Shown here: positions 55,601 through 64,000 of the stretch, one piece after another | Layout: each line of letters begins with the position of its first letter | How positions within the stretch are numbered: the stretch's first letter is position 1 | DNA from: Harmothoe impar | Taxonomy: Eukaryota > Annelida > Polychaeta > Phyllodocida > Polynoidae | DNA length: 64,000 bases | Direction: 5' to 3' | NCBI GenBank assembly: GCA_947462335.1 | Contig: OX381720.1 | Span: forward strand, 42,701,152-42,765,151 | Notes under the pieces: generated by a model | Databases searched by the model: none | What the model saw: only the letters and a program-made list of their open reading frames with translations | What the model was told of the DNA's origin: nothing | Translations under genes and position numbers: made by a program

Positions 55601-58600
55601 GGGTCGAAAATAAATATGGTCTGATATGCGATTTCTTTAGAGTTTTCTTGGTGGGGGGGGGGGGGGGGATACGATTTCCTCCGGCTAATTGATGGAGTGA
55701 AGGGGGAGGGGGTGAGGAATAAAAATTGCCATTGCAAAGGAAAATCCAATATTAAAATCTAGATCTTGTAAAAAAAAAATGAAAAAAAAGGGAGGGGCAG
55801 ATCTCGGTATATCCATGAATCAAAATGTAAATATTTACGTCCATGATATATCAGAGTCCCGTTACTGGGCAAATTTTACTTTAACATTTTTAGTATCCAA
55901 ATTTTAGTCCTGCTTCACTATTAAACTAGAACTACCGGTAGGCGCTGACGCAGTATCTGGTTCCTGCTTCTTACTGCACGGTCACGCTGCACAAATTAAG
56001 TCACAATGACCTTCCAAAGTGTCACGAACACATGAATTATTGAATAACGATACTGTTTTATAGCAAAGCAGGAAGTACTTTGTATAATACTGTCCGCCAG
56101 CTTTGCTTCATTTCTGCCTGTTTTGAATCTGCCCAAATATACTTGGTACATACTCTCCCAGCAGAAGCATGCGACGGACGGCCCAAGCTATCCTCTGCCT
56201 GGAAATAAGCCATTTTGGCGGAGGTCGATTTTTTTCTTTTTTTACCAAATTTTTTAAAGGATTTTGAGATAAAATTGCTCCCATTTAAAAAAATTTCATT
56301 GAAAAAAAGTGTCTTTTGGTAGAAAAAACACAAAATTGCCTTCCAAAAAAAAAAAAATAAAATAAAAAATTGGGTAGCGCCAAAAAAATAGGGTCGCTAG
56401 GGATACCTGAACACAACTTTTTTTTTCGGCCTAATACACATCCTGCTGCCTTCCTAATACACACCCTGCCGCCTTCCTAATACACATCCTGCTGCCTTCC
56501 TAATACACACCCTGCCGCCTTCCTAATGCACATCCTGCTGCCTTCCTAATACACACCCTGCTGCCTTCCTAATACACACCCTGCCGCCTTCCTAATGCAC
56601 ATCCTGCTGCCTTCCTAATACACACCCTGCCGCCTTCCTAATACACATCCTGCCGCCTTCCTAATGCACATCCTGCTGCCTTCCTAATACACACCCTGCT
56701 GCCTTCCTAATACACACCCTGCCGCCTTCCTAATGCACATCCTGCTGCCTTCCTAATGCACATCCTGCTGCCTTCCTAATACACACCCTGCCGCCTTCCT
56801 AATACACACCCTGCTGCCTTCCTAATACACACCCTGCTGCCTTCCTAATGCACATCCTGCTGCCTTCCTAATACACACCCTGCTGCCTTCCTAATACACA
56901 CCCTGCCGCCTTCCTAATACACACCCTGCTGCCTTCCTAATACACACCCTGCCGCCTTCCTAATACACATCCTGCCGCCTTCCTAATACACATCCTGATG
57001 GCTTCCTAATACACATCCTGCTGCCTTCCTAATCACATCCTGCTGCCTTCGTAATACACATCCTGCTCCCTTCGTAATACACATCCTGCTGGCTTCCTAA
57101 TACATGTTCACATCATACTGGCTTCCTAATATATCTCCTGCTCTCCATCTAATACATATGCTGCTGCCTTCCTGCTGCCTTCCTACTAATACACGTTGTA
57201 ACTCAGGGTATTAATATAACCATGTTGTGCATGTCTTTTCAGGTTATGCACGTATTGTGCTGGCAATCATCTCCTTCTACTACATGCCGACAGACTATGT
57301 CATCGCCACAACCTGCTACATCACCAGCGCCTTACTCGACGCTCTCGATGGACACGCGGCACGCATGCTTGGTCAGAGTAAGTTTGCATGGAGTCTGAAG
57401 AAATTTATTTTCTATGAATAATATATTTTATTGCTGGTCAGGTATTTGTTTTCCTGCTAAAATCACGTTCTCGGTTTTGATTTCTTCCGAATTAAAAGTT
57501 ACCAGTATTCAAGACATTTCGATTTGTTTCCTAACTTAAGACATTTCAAGTGGTTTCCTAACTTATATCATGCCAGCATGAATTACATCTTGGCATCGAA
57601 CCAAGCCTTTGCCAGAAGAAAAAGAAAACAACAAAATACAGAGATGCCATTTTTTACTACTTTTGCAGGAATTCCTACTTTTTTTTATTGAAATTTCTGT
57701 ATTAGGCTATTTTAATTTCCTACAAAATGTTAACTAAAATTGCAGGTTTTCCTACTTTTTCTCTATGACTGAGTGGCATCTCTGAAATAAGAAGTACTCT
57801 ATACCTGATGCTATTCCCAGTATTAGATGTAGCTGCAGGTTATGTATACTGTAGAGTCTGTCATGTGTGTGCTCATGGATAAGGATTATTGGTACTCCGA
57901 GCCCAAGGCCACCTCCCCCCCCCCCCCCCACACACGTAGAGTTATGGTAACCATGGTAACAGCCTGTAGGGCTGCCCCATGGTGTGCCTGATCCGCTCCA
58001 CGACCAGTCAGGTGACTAGGTTGTCATGGCAACCCCTAATGAATCAAGGTTAGGCGGATTTACCAGTGAATTAGCTCTGGGCCGTCCATGATATTAACTG
58101 ATGTATATAGGTACAGCGTGCGGTGGGCAGGTTGATTAGCTGTTTTATATGAAAATACTATTTATTTGGGGTACATGTACTAGTGGTATAGCTGATTTAG
58201 TATTCCCAGTGATATTAGATATTATAGAATAGTATATACTAGTATTCTGTATGAACCCCAAGACAAGAAGGATGGCTTTATAATTGTCTAAACAATAACG
58301 CCCCACCCCTTCCAGTTTCCATAGGGCCCTAGTGTTACGACATTAAAGGTAATTAAGTGTTGTGTAAATTTTATGGGGGGGGGGGGAGGTAGAGGTGGAG
58401 GGACTTGTTGCTGCTGAGTTTGGTAGATTCAAAAAGTCTGATTACATTAGCAGTAGTGGCTGATAGTCTTAGTTTTAATTATAAGCCAGCATTGTGGCTT
58501 GAATAAATATAATCGCAGGGGTCCAAATAGGCACAGGTCTTGTTTAAAGGCATGGTAAATGAGGGTATCGAAATGAAGATTTAAGCCATTTTTGTATCTT

Positions 58601-61600
58601 GAATATAAACATACATTGTATTAAGCACAGGCCTTATATAAAGTTTAAACGCAGGGTAAATGGTACCATCAAAATGTACCAGGGTTGCCGAATCATAATG
58701 GTCGATGTAAGGCCATCAGACACCGGCCACAATGGCCGGCCATGAGCTCAGCTTTCCAAAAGTGTAAGAATTTTTCAAATATTCCTACTAGAAGTTGAGC
58801 TAGGCCCTTACAACTATTATAGATATTATTTTAGTCAATTTAAGCATATTCAAGCCGATTTTGTTATTAAAGAAGCATTACAAATTATGTTCAGTGATAT
58901 CAAGTAATGCCACTAGTACAATAGTATGAAATGTGTTGTTTGAGTCGATGTGGCCTGTGTAGAAGGCAAATGGCCTGTGTAAGATCTCTCGACACAGGCC
59001 ACATTGGCCTGTGTGCATGAAAAGTTTTCGGCAACACTGGACTGTACAAGCGGTGAACAAGAAGCCTTTATGTCAGTGTTACCATGTCCCCGTTGTGAAT
59101 CTTGTAGGTTCTAAGTTCGGTGCCATGCTGGACCAGCTGACAGACCGGTGCGCCACCATGTGTCTGCTGGTCACACTAAGCTACTTCTACCCGTCCTGGA
59201 TGTTCGTCTTCCAGCTGTGTATGGCACTCGACATCTCCAGCCACTGGCTCCACCTCCACGCGTATGTACCCCAATTTATCATGCTAGCAGGGTCCATTCA
59301 TTGACATTTATTTCTGATCCGGTAAACCATGGCATAGTATGAGCTTGTAATGTTGTGAGAGATTAATAAAAAAATATATCTTAAAAATACCGGTACTTAA
59401 AAATCTAATCAAATCTATAATATCCACTTAAGGAAACTCTGGAAATATTCATGCATATTACAGTGGAAGAAATTGACAATAAAACCCAGAGTTGTCACAT
59501 AAATGTAGAAGTTAAGATATTAAAATGCCTAAAAGAAGACCTGCTAATTTGGAGGTGGACACTATTATTGGCTTTGGGACCTTGTCCCCAAAGCCATTTA
59601 CTCCACTGACCAGAGTGTGTGTTTTCTGACAAGAAAAGACTAGCATAGGCCCCCTTGTTCATTGTTAGATATAGCCCTAGCTGGCCCTTAAACCTTGCCT
59701 AGGACTGGTGTCCCCATGTGTCCTTGTAGGTGTGTGCAAGACTAATTTATCCTAGATCTTGTTTTCAGTTACAACATGTAGAACCAATGTACCTTGTGGT
59801 AAGGCCTAGACATCTTGTGCACAGCCATATTTTGAGTTCTCTAATGTGGCTGTCAATGGCAAGGATAGGTACCAGCCTAATAACTATTGACTCTTATGTC
59901 AAGCCAAGCTGTCAATGTCAATGCTAATTCCCATACTATGCACATACAGGACCTATACTAGAAGTTAAGTGGTCCATGGTGGCTCTTGAAATCACTCAAG
60001 CCCGCCCAAAGACAAACTGTGAAGTCCAACATAATTACCCCTCCCCCACCCCACACACACACATGCACCAACCCTGAAATAATATTTTACAGCCTTTAAA
60101 GGAAGGCCATCACACATCCTCCTTGTGCCCCATCTCCTCCCTGTGCCTCCTCCTCCTCCCTGTGCCCTCCCCTCCTCCTCCTGCCTCTGCCCTCTCCTCC
60201 TCCTGCCTCTGCCCTCTCCTCCTCCTCCTCCTCCTCCCTCCTTTATCTGCCCTCTCCTCCTCCCTCTGCCCTCTCCTCCTCCCTCTGCCCTCTCCTCCTT
60301 CCTCTGCCCCCTCCTACTACCCCATCTTTCCCCTCCTCCCCACTCTACCCCATTTTCCTCCTTCTTGTTACATTCTCCTCCCTCTGCCCTCCCTCCCCGC
60401 CTCCCTCTGCCTTCCCTCCTACCTCTGCTCCCTCCTCCTCCCTCTGGCTGCCAAGATGGCTGCCGAAAACTCAATATTGTCTGATTTCCTTGTGTGATAC
60501 ATAAAGAATAGGACCTTCTCAGATGTAGAATCCATTTTCTGGCTCAGATTTTCAATCCAGGAAATATTCAAGATGGCTGCCAAGATGGCCGCCAAAAACC
60601 AAGATTGTCTGATTTCCTTGTGTGATACATGGATGATAGGGTTTTCTGGGATGTAGAATCCATTTTCAGGCTCAGATTTTCAATCTGGGAAATTTCCAAG
60701 ATGGCTGCCAAGATGGCCACCAAAAACTCAAGATTGTCTGATTTCCTTGTATGACACATGTATAATAGGGTTTTCTGGGGTGTAGAATCCACATGTGGGC
60801 TCCAATTTTTGATCCAGGTAATTTTCAAGATGGCTGCCAAGATGGTATTTGCATAGGCATCAATGGAGTGCATCGCCACCAATGGAATTGCATTGGTACC
60901 ATTTGATTCCATTGGTACATATTGGATTCTACTGTTATACCAGCTGCAGTAAAACCAATAAAAATCAAAAAGATTTAGCTAAGTGCATGTAGTTAACTGA
61001 CCATGCAGTGTTGCTGCAAACCATCAAATATGAATTGCATAAGAACCCCAGAAACACCAAAAATTATAAATCTATGCCCCCTCGTTTTCTCACCTGTAGT
61101 TCATTACAATCCTATAAAACCCAAAGCCACTACGGCTTTGCCGTAAAATCCTTGAATTTGTCCCCTTGTGTTGAAACCGATATGTACTTATATTACTACC
61201 CTATGTAAACGAATCAATGTATGACATCAAAAATAAAGCGATTTTCGATTTATAATATCTGTTTTACACTACACATGATAATAAATGTTATACATGTACT
61301 GAACTGCAAACATGTATTATACATCACTCGTTGGTTTGCCAGGTCTCTGATGAAGGGGAGCACGAGCCACAAGAAGATTGACCTGTCGGGGAACCCCATC
61401 CTGCGCCTCTACTACACCAGCAGGGTACGTCACATATCACTCAAATCGAGGAACACCAACCTCTGAATTACATTTGTTCTACATGTAAATCTGTCTGAGA
61501 GGTCAGGACCTGGCCGAGTCATGAAAAAAACATACCGTAAAACCTCTGATAAGCCGAGCTCCTTTATAAGCCGACCCCCCAGTTTGAGAGAATTCTATAA

Positions 61601-63166
61601 GCCGAATTCTAGGTCATTTAGAGAGCTTTTAACTACAATGTACTGGATAAAATACCTCCTTTATAAGCCGACCCCCCACTTTGAGGAGATGCTATAAGTC
61701 AAATCAGGCCGAAAATTCCCCCAAAAAAGGTTAGCTTATCAGAGAGGTTTTAGGGTATATTGCCTGGAACCCCAACTACTAATAAGTAAATTGTGTTACT
61801 ATATATATGTTATGCGTTGATGGCACGTACAAAAAGAGCATCCGTGTAAGACTAGACCATTTTATCATGCTCAGAAATGCCTAAAGATATGGAGGACAAA
61901 TAATTTTTTCCTGTAACATCTCGTCTTGACTAAAGATTGTGTTGACATTTCAGCCGTTCCTGTTCGTCATGTGCGCGGGTAACGAGCTCTTCTTCGCCAT
62001 GCTCTATCTGCTCTACTTTACCACAGGACCCATCCGTAAGTGGTTAATTAGAATTAACATATATCATTAGCATGTTGATAATTATTTTTAGAAATATTGG
62101 TTTTAATGTATTCATTCATTTTCCAACACAATTATTGGCTTTGGGACCTTGTCCCCAAAGCCATTTACACCACACAGGGAGGGTTCATATTTTTGACAAG
62201 AAAATACTAGCATAGGTCCCCTCATTCATTGTTAAATAAAGCCCTAGTTGGCCCTTCAACCTTGCCCAGGCCTGGTCTCCCCTTGTGTTGTACATGGATG
62301 TGTAAGACTAATTTAACCTAGATCTGGTTTTCAGTTACTGCATGTAGAACTAGTATACATTGTGGTAAGGCCTAGATACCTTGTCCACAGCCATATTTTG
62401 AGTTCTCTAATGTTGCTGTCAATGGCAAGGATAGGCAGGTTATGTTTTTACATAATAACTGTATTCCTTAATAAAAACACTTTAAAAAAAACAACCAGCC
62501 TAATAACTATTGACTCCTATATCAAGCCAAGCTGTCAAAGTCAATACCAATCCCATACTATTCACACACAGGACCTACACTAGAGGTTTAGTGGTCCAGG
62601 GTGGCTCTTGAAATCACCCAAGCCCGCCCAAAGACAAACTATGAACTCAGACATAATTACCCCCCCCCCCCCCCACACACACACCCCTACACACACAAAC
62701 ACATGCAACAACATTTTGCCAACCTTAAAGGAAGGCCATCACAAGTCCTCCCTCTGCCCCTTCCTTCTCCTCCTCCCTCTCTCCCCTCCTCCTTCCAATC
62801 CAGCTCATAACAATCCTATAAAAACCCAAAGCCACTACGGCTCTGCCGTAAAATCATTGAGTTTGTCCCCTTGTATTAGATTTCCTGCTATCAAAAATGA
62901 AGGTAAATTTTTAACATTTCAATTTATCTGTTTAGTAATTCTTACTAAAATGTAAAACAGCATATATTTCTCTTTAAATCATTACTAAATATATCCTCCG
63001 TGTTACAGTGCCTGTTCTGGGCGTGGGACTGTGGAAGTTGATCTGCGTGCTGAGTTTCCCGATCGCTGCCGTCAAAGCCGCCATCTCCCTCATTCACCTG
63101 TGTGCAGCCTCCGAAGATGTCGTCAGAATCGACATCGAGGAACGCCAACTCGCCAAGAGGGAATAG
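46585..63166 (+). CDS. CDIPT: CDP-diacylglycerol-inositol 3-phosphatidyltransferase (phosphatidylinositol synthase), six exons
   Basis: The enzyme joins CDP-diacylglycerol and myo-inositol to make phosphatidylinositol in the endoplasmic reticulum membrane. Exons: 46585-46624, 57243-57377, 59108-59261, 61343-61424, 61954-62035, 63009-63166. All junctions are GT-AG and phases agree; total 651 nt, 216 aa, close to the roughly 213 aa of vertebrate CDIPT. The CDP-alcohol phosphotransferase signature D-x2-D-G-x2-A-R-x8-G-x3-D-x3-D is complete, but only after exons 2 and 3 are joined: DALDGHAAR at the end of exon 2, GAMLDQLTD in exon 3. Flanking family motifs are present: LFVPNLIGYARIVLA, SHWLHLHA and GSTSHKKIDLSGNP. 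Several hydrophobic segments fit a polytopic membrane protein. Intron 1 is 10.6 kb and carries an intact sense-oriented LINE and a minisatellite. Confidence 0.96.
46625..48185. other. CDIPT intron 1, 5' part; LINE 5' UTR probably within
   Basis: No coding frame supported. The LINE must begin somewhere in the last several hundred bases before 48186. A candidate boundary lies near the A-rich stretch ccaaaactaaaactaaaact (47577-47597), but I could not find a target duplication. Confidence 0.4.
48186..51128 (+). CDS. LINE ORF1: repeat region, coiled coil, NADAR domain, SGNH esterase
   Basis: The product is 980 aa from the ATG at 48186 (gtagtATGg); an open frame extends upstream without an ATG. 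Residues 1-180 are Ser/Thr/Pro-rich; 180-250 contain 10-residue repeats. About 275-390 is a predicted coiled coil, as in other LINE ORF1 proteins. Residues 395-532 match the NADAR (YbiA-like) family: YFRGAWDILSPHYP, then SFKSQEHMYCYQKLK with the S-x-E-H motif, DEWETMKGDVM, and DPCWGLGKDGKGVNLMG. Residues 566-730 are an SGNH hydrolase: ISDSMLKRV (Ser574), SGGTIKDV, HCGTNNI (Asn624) and DKLHL (Asp706, His709). The C-terminus is basic and Gln/Lys-rich, then His/Pro/Gln-rich. SGNH domains are known in CR1-type ORF1s; NADAR proteins act on ADP-ribose, including ADP-ribosylated guanine. Role of NADAR here is inferred. Confidence 0.85.
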   Translation: MASAWQDVSATSHIPTSDPTSPLLLGGIRRSGRTRKSTNLPGFITGKRLSQIFEKTVTPVRSPVGKLTHNPKKYRLVDSSTLQNMDDLTQCVTPVRKYFSTQATGTQEDEDVIPPTMQPGLESPSMDPSQDLFGTPSQGDDSPTVSLRRSNSVPILHFATDNSLIVTDSNELQDTVVQITETQGGESQGTEVQGADPQGTGAQGAKSQGTEVQGAKSQGTEAQGAESQGTEAQGAESQGTGAQGAEESDNEEMAKTKTKTLSRVTKDEPQPLKVQELKDTLATRDEELNAIKSARKDYLHDLSSTADGGKTTRLANLLVASEEELRQTKKTLQDMKASLAMREAEISTFQAFKAAHERLRSDLDEARKQLRTLKDSNKTTEGKAEPSESSSEDLHYFRGAWDILSPHYPCHLTGLDLSFKSQEHMYCYQKLKQHGLSNEADAVRKFKRAGGAKSYTKKKIPKPSDEWETMKGDVMLRIAKTRAEQSRQFYEALLATGSSRLIHNMETDPCWGLGKDGKGVNLMGITLESLREEIRKDNFTPPVVPANASETTTSSTTTAGGDKSTPQTVIISDSMLKRVDKFMGEESVVVDVTSGGTIKDVQRRTGDVLSRSKPQYVIVHCGTNNIENGSFNDIKAQFQALIKDIGFYSQGSKVILSGIVRRFDNPQLNDRIDKVNVFLESLQSETTCYVDHNPTFKYLPSALQKDKLHLRESGLKQIAANLKLVIAGEKQGAPVTPTPTCTDPSLKAPGGNQHPDTVTDSWSVPRQQRKKQQQKEQQGAQSTHRQQRTNDWGQVPVQNKFSKLDSRENHPSTDAVSEGPPKMMRNKGKKTKHNRRSSPQPPKDHDMRSKSQSNPELHTLIEATLRCLQETGTNSKIPAQGQAEPHGNSAYQDHQAGMARYAQAVPYVPQQSYSHHPCHQMPHSFAQMPHSFAQVPTSTPMQSGMVYNVGLQPHHPSWQSMVPRAWDQSPWGQVPMMLYR
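48724..48930 (+). repeat. 30-bp in-frame tandem repeat in ORF1 (about 7 copies)
   Basis: Unit caaggtgccgagtcacaggg + taccgaggcg, encoding TEAQGAESQG-like decapeptides with Lys/Glu and Val/Ala/Gly variants. Near-identical copies indicate recent expansion. This low-complexity linker lies before the coiled coil. Confidence 0.9.
51080..54874 (+). CDS. LINE ORF2: APE endonuclease and reverse transcriptase
   Basis: The 1264-aa protein starts at ATG 51080, 49 bp before the ORF1 stop and in a different frame, suggesting reinitiation or a leaky scanning mechanism. Residues 67-345 are an APE-type endonuclease: LGLNVCGL (Asn73), SETK (Glu101), VYIPP (Tyr177), GDFNAR (Asp215, Asn217), SIIDYAIAS (Asp308) and LSDVHSP (Asp334, His336). 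The reverse transcriptase has DNYRGITLL (about 667), FVDYKKAFDTVD (about 738), GVRQGENLSPLLF and YADD (846-849), followed by thumb sequences such as YTYLGIEF. A C-terminal zinc knuckle, CPLC-x9-H-x4-C, lies near 1166-1184. No RNase H. All catalytic residues are present. It would nick target DNA and prime reverse transcription there. Confidence 0.95.
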   Translation: MGSESMGASSDDVIPLTSPHGHSTCPKTFNAEDFKRVPKLGEDLPTSGESLPMPTANTKNQAQVKSLRILGLNVCGLVSKLNYSILEDYIYDNFDIISLSETKLDALDEANIKVEGFTPFYHHRQKFSRKSGGIATFIKSDLTKYVKALTPSENEYVQWLQLDPLILGYNLILGTVYIPPCDSPYSTGNEFENIQTDLIHMQSLYPDSQICLIGDFNARTGNKQDFIESCEHVAYATGLEDVADELFLDESTIRKLGIEVNRVYTDKKLDSNGKKLIELCISAGILIANGRFGKKSSEFTCKGTSIIDYAIASASLFPLINSFHVDTFDSCLSDVHSPIILELSTTAVSTEVIDNQSNLELSDMQVPLTRVHWDNGKTSKFKEAFNSCDIEKIETLITNARGRGTGVAQKDIDHISNLFTEVYTECGKHAGVIKPVHRNAREGTNNFRKRMTPRKPWFSDRCEHARKEVFSAKNRFARSQSESDKLLLKMSSKAYKATIKSALLDYNKKLNDNLRNLKSTNPKDYWKILNNAHGTTSKTGQISLDSFRSHFENLNTVPNMSPEHVGADQGNLCPDQGTPTHDTSDLPFNQPITVTEIEEVVKKLKNGKAGGNDSIVNEFIKNSPSDLLAIISAYFNLVLDTGIVPESWSVGVIVPIYKNKGDINSPDNYRGITLLSCMGKLFTMILNIRLGTYLEYNNIMGEEQAGFREGYSTLDHIFNLHCIIELFLSQKKRLYCAFVDYKKAFDTVDRSSLWVKLLKSNVDGKVLNVIKSMYQTAKSCVRVDTCLSEYFSCNVGVRQGENLSPLLFAIYLNDLESHFENHCEGVSWLGTDPESQVLLKLYILLYADDTILLSESSEDLQNMLHVLEQYCHDWKLTVNTSKTKVVIFSRGKVKKLPKLLYQREPLEVQHNYTYLGIEFNYNGKFTQAIRKQVTQAKRALFSLLSKARKLQLPVDIQCHLFDACIVPILLYGCEVWGFSDLREIERVQSYFCKFVLKLNARTANCMALGELGRPKLSCIVKQRMISFWHRIVAGKTSKISHIIYKIVQERQRNDGSQSQWLTHVQDSLNQSGLGNIFGDEPITTSHSLIKATVKRRLTDIEHQDWHSTVMDSGHCYNYRIFKNELNLDTYIVNLNAKNRTCLSRFRCGNHSLPIVTGRYTRVEHSERKCPLCKSGDIGDEFHYIFHCSAFDHDRSILLANNIPSRPSTVTMANLFNNKDPNVLSNLSKFCATIMEKFKPTKRIPLAKKDRSNIKRSKHKKTALN
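55332..57242. other. CDIPT intron 1, 3' part: simple repeats and minisatellite
   Basis: No coding frame supported. G-run near 55650 and A/T-rich runs at 56220-56420 are simple sequence. The segment about 56300-56430, ending gggatacctgaacacaac, resembles the ends of the 17735-18115 element (cctgaaacac) and may be a related fragment. Confidence 0.45.
56431..57195. repeat. 23-bp minisatellite, about 33 copies (cctaatacacaccctgccgcctt)
   Basis: Head-to-tail units alternate between acaccctgc and acatcctgc and between tgccgcc and tgctgcc, and become irregular after 57000. The array ends about 50 bp before CDIPT exon 2. Its size is likely to vary between individuals, and the assembled length may be wrong. 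Confidence 0.95.
57243..57377 (+). CDS. CDIPT: CDIPT exon 2
   Basis: Acceptor tcttttcag|gttatg; encodes YARIVLAIISFYYM through DALDGHAARMLGQ; donor caga|gtaagt. First half of the catalytic signature. Confidence 0.95.
57378..58680. other. CDIPT intron 2, 5' part, no feature beyond simple repeats
   Basis: C-run at 57915-57930 and G-run at 58375-58390. The repeated phrase aagacatttc.agt..tttcctaactta occurs twice near 57510-57565. No coding frame. Confidence 0.5.
58681..59038. mobile_element. MITE copy 2, GTTGCCGAA ends
   Basis: Same family as 40917-41268: starts gggttgccgaa and ends ttttcggcaacact, with the shared interior (gaatttttcaaatattcct, atggcctgtgtaagatctc, acacaggccacattgg). It ends 69 bp before CDIPT exon 3, so the exon 3 branch point and polypyrimidine tract must lie in the short remainder. 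Confidence 0.75.
59108..59261 (+). CDS. CDIPT: CDIPT exon 3
   Basis: Acceptor cttgtag|gttcta; encodes SKFGAMLDQLTDRC through SHWLHLH; donor cacgc|gtatgt. Holds the last two Asp of the signature. It begins 70 bp after a MITE copy. Confidence 0.95.
59563..61172 (+). repeat. Dispersed repeat, long copy (1.6 kb) in CDIPT intron 3
   Basis: Begins ggctttgggaccttgtccccaaagcc (a hairpin) and ends ccactacggctttgccgtaaaatcc..ttgtccccttgtgtt. The first 550 bp and last 60 bp match the copy at 62133-62882. The middle holds a CTC-rich tract (60115-60440) and three units of about 129 bp containing aagatggctgccaagatggc. The Pro/Leu- and Gly/Arg-rich ORFs here are artefacts of the CT tract. Confidence 0.7.
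60472..60850 (+). repeat. Three tandem units of about 129 bp
   Basis: Each unit runs attgtctgatttccttgt..gatacat..tagg.ttttct..gatgtagaatccatttt..ggctcagattttcaatc..gaaat.ttcaagatggctgccaagatgg. Starts near 60475, 60604 and 60733. This occurs only in the long copy of the dispersed repeat. Confidence 0.8.
61343..61424 (+). CDS. CDIPT: CDIPT exon 4
   Basis: Acceptor tttgccag|gtctct; encodes SLMKGSTSHKKIDLSGNP through YYTSR; donor cagg|gtacgt. Confidence 0.95.
61954..62035 (+). CDS. CDIPT: CDIPT exon 5
   Basis: Acceptor acatttcag|ccgttc; encodes PFLFVMCAGNELFFAMLYLL and on to GPI; donor catcc|gtaagt. Hydrophobic membrane segment. Confidence 0.95.
62133..62882 (+). repeat. Dispersed repeat, short copy (750 bp) in CDIPT intron 5
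   Basis: Same start (ggctttgggaccttgtccccaaagcc) and end (aaagccactacggctctgcc) as 59563-61172, same orientation, but with the 129-bp tandem units and most of the CT tract missing. It also has a 50-bp insertion near 62440-62495 (ggttatgtttttacataata). Confidence 0.7.
63009..63166 (+). CDS. CDIPT: CDIPT exon 6
   Basis: Acceptor tgttacag|tgcctg; encodes LPVLGVGLWKLICVLSFPIA through the charged tail ERQLAKRE and TAG. The charged C-terminus is expected for a cytosolic end with an ER-type basic tail. Confidence 0.94.
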
Positions 63167-64000
63167 GCTCTCCAACAGCCCACTCCGATATAAACATCAT
63201 TAAGGCATAGACAAAGAAACACCAATCATCTCATTCATTTTGTCTATGCATGTGTGTAATATTCAGTCACCAATGTGCTACATATGTTTAGCCTTACTGT
63301 GGCTATAGCTTGGTATTGGCCTTCTTTTTTTTTGGTTGTAGCAATTGCTTTTTGGCAAGTGAAAATCATGAATATAACAGGAAGATATGTGTATTCTAAG
63401 GATAACTTGTGTATAATGTTCAATATCATTGGACCAGTCAACAATTCCGTTAGACCATTCCCACCGTCACCACGTGTTCATCAAAAATATATTTGATAAA
63501 AATTGATAAAAAAAAAACTTACTTGCTGGTCTCTGATGCTAATATCGAAGTGAGAAATCAATGTTGAAATATGTTTGAAGGAAACAATTTACACTAGTAT
63601 ATTGGACTACGCAGAGGAAGAATAGTACATCCAGAAATATGGTGCGGTACTCTTAGATATACTGTCATTATTTATTGAAAAATGCAAAGCGGTAGCGATG
63701 TTAGTTATAGAAAGATATGGATGATGTAAATAATTGTATGTCATAGAATGAGTCCAGGAGGTATTTATTGAAATCAATTGAGACATGTATTGGACTTTTA
63801 TTAATACATTAGCTGATCTCTGCTCGCTAGCTTTACCCAGTTAAGTCTATAAATTTGATTCAGCTCATCACTGGCATGATGCTCTTGCCTAGCGGTTTCA
63901 TAAAAAATCTTGACTGTAAGCGAAAGATTATACATTTTTACTGGAAATATTTTACGGTACCTTTACACAGGCGTCAAGTACTTGATCACGTTTAACCAAG
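63167..64000 (+). other. CDIPT 3' UTR and downstream sequence
   Basis: AT-rich sequence after the CDIPT stop with no further gene. No unambiguous AATAAA was found close to the stop; ttgataaaaattgataaaaaaaaaac (63494-63520) is a possible AT-rich 3' end region. The two ORFs here are unsupported. Confidence 0.4.

Noticed and set aside
56431..57195. Possible CRISPR-like array of 23-bp repeats (also at 43600-43892)
   Set aside because: Units are contiguous with no unique spacers, so both are minisatellites in a eukaryotic genome.
60116..60484. Pro/Leu/Ser-rich ORFs (+) and a Gly/Arg-rich ORF (-)
   Set aside because: They are translations of a CTC-rich simple repeat inside an intronic dispersed element.

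Overview
The window looks like nuclear DNA of an invertebrate animal, probably marine. Two genes are split by GT-AG introns of up to 10.6 kb, one is a clear animal CDIPT orthologue, and the rest is AT-rich DNA full of inverted-repeat transposons, minisatellites and one intact LINE. I cannot name the species. There is a 200-N assembly gap at 15959-16158.

Layout. 1-5648: a small cysteine-rich ORF (2408-2866, +) with a poly(A) signal, and an inverted-repeat element (3545-4490). 5649-15115: a 9.5 kb element bounded by long terminal inverted repeats (TIRs). It carries an uninterrupted protein-primed-type family B DNA polymerase (-), a PC4-like single-stranded-DNA-binding protein (-), and a two-death-domain protein (+). 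The last two diverge from a shared intergenic region with TATA boxes on both strands. I see no integrase, packaging ATPase, protease or capsid gene. Each TIR is packed with sites resembling housekeeping-promoter motifs (CCAAT, CACGTG, CCGGAAGTG, TGACGTCA). 15116-29418: no convincing intact gene. A truncated copy of the cysteine-rich ORF lies at 18527-20515, split by a 1.64 kb inverted-repeat transposon. 29419-42554 (-): a four-exon gene of unknown function, 1339 aa, whose exons join in frame. Its 3.9 kb first intron holds two short inverted-repeat elements. 42964-45181: a larger inverted-repeat element containing a 23-bp minisatellite. 46585-63166 (+): CDIPT (phosphatidylinositol synthase), six exons, 216 aa. 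Intron 1 contains an intact two-ORF LINE (48186 to about 55331) and a 23-bp minisatellite that nearly reaches exon 2. Introns 2, 3 and 5 contain dispersed repeats.

Two things stand out. First, the TIR element combines a replicative polymerase, an ssDNA-binding protein and a tandem death-domain protein. That is a replication module plus a likely modulator of host cell-death or innate-immune signalling, without the usual Polinton integration and virion genes. Second, LINE ORF1 fuses a NADAR domain (a family that acts on ADP-ribose, including ADP-ribosylated guanine in nucleic acids) to an SGNH esterase domain, with key residues of both in place. This suggests a retrotransposon that carries an eraser of nucleic-acid ADP-ribosylation. 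All domain calls were made by reading motifs by eye. No database search was possible.
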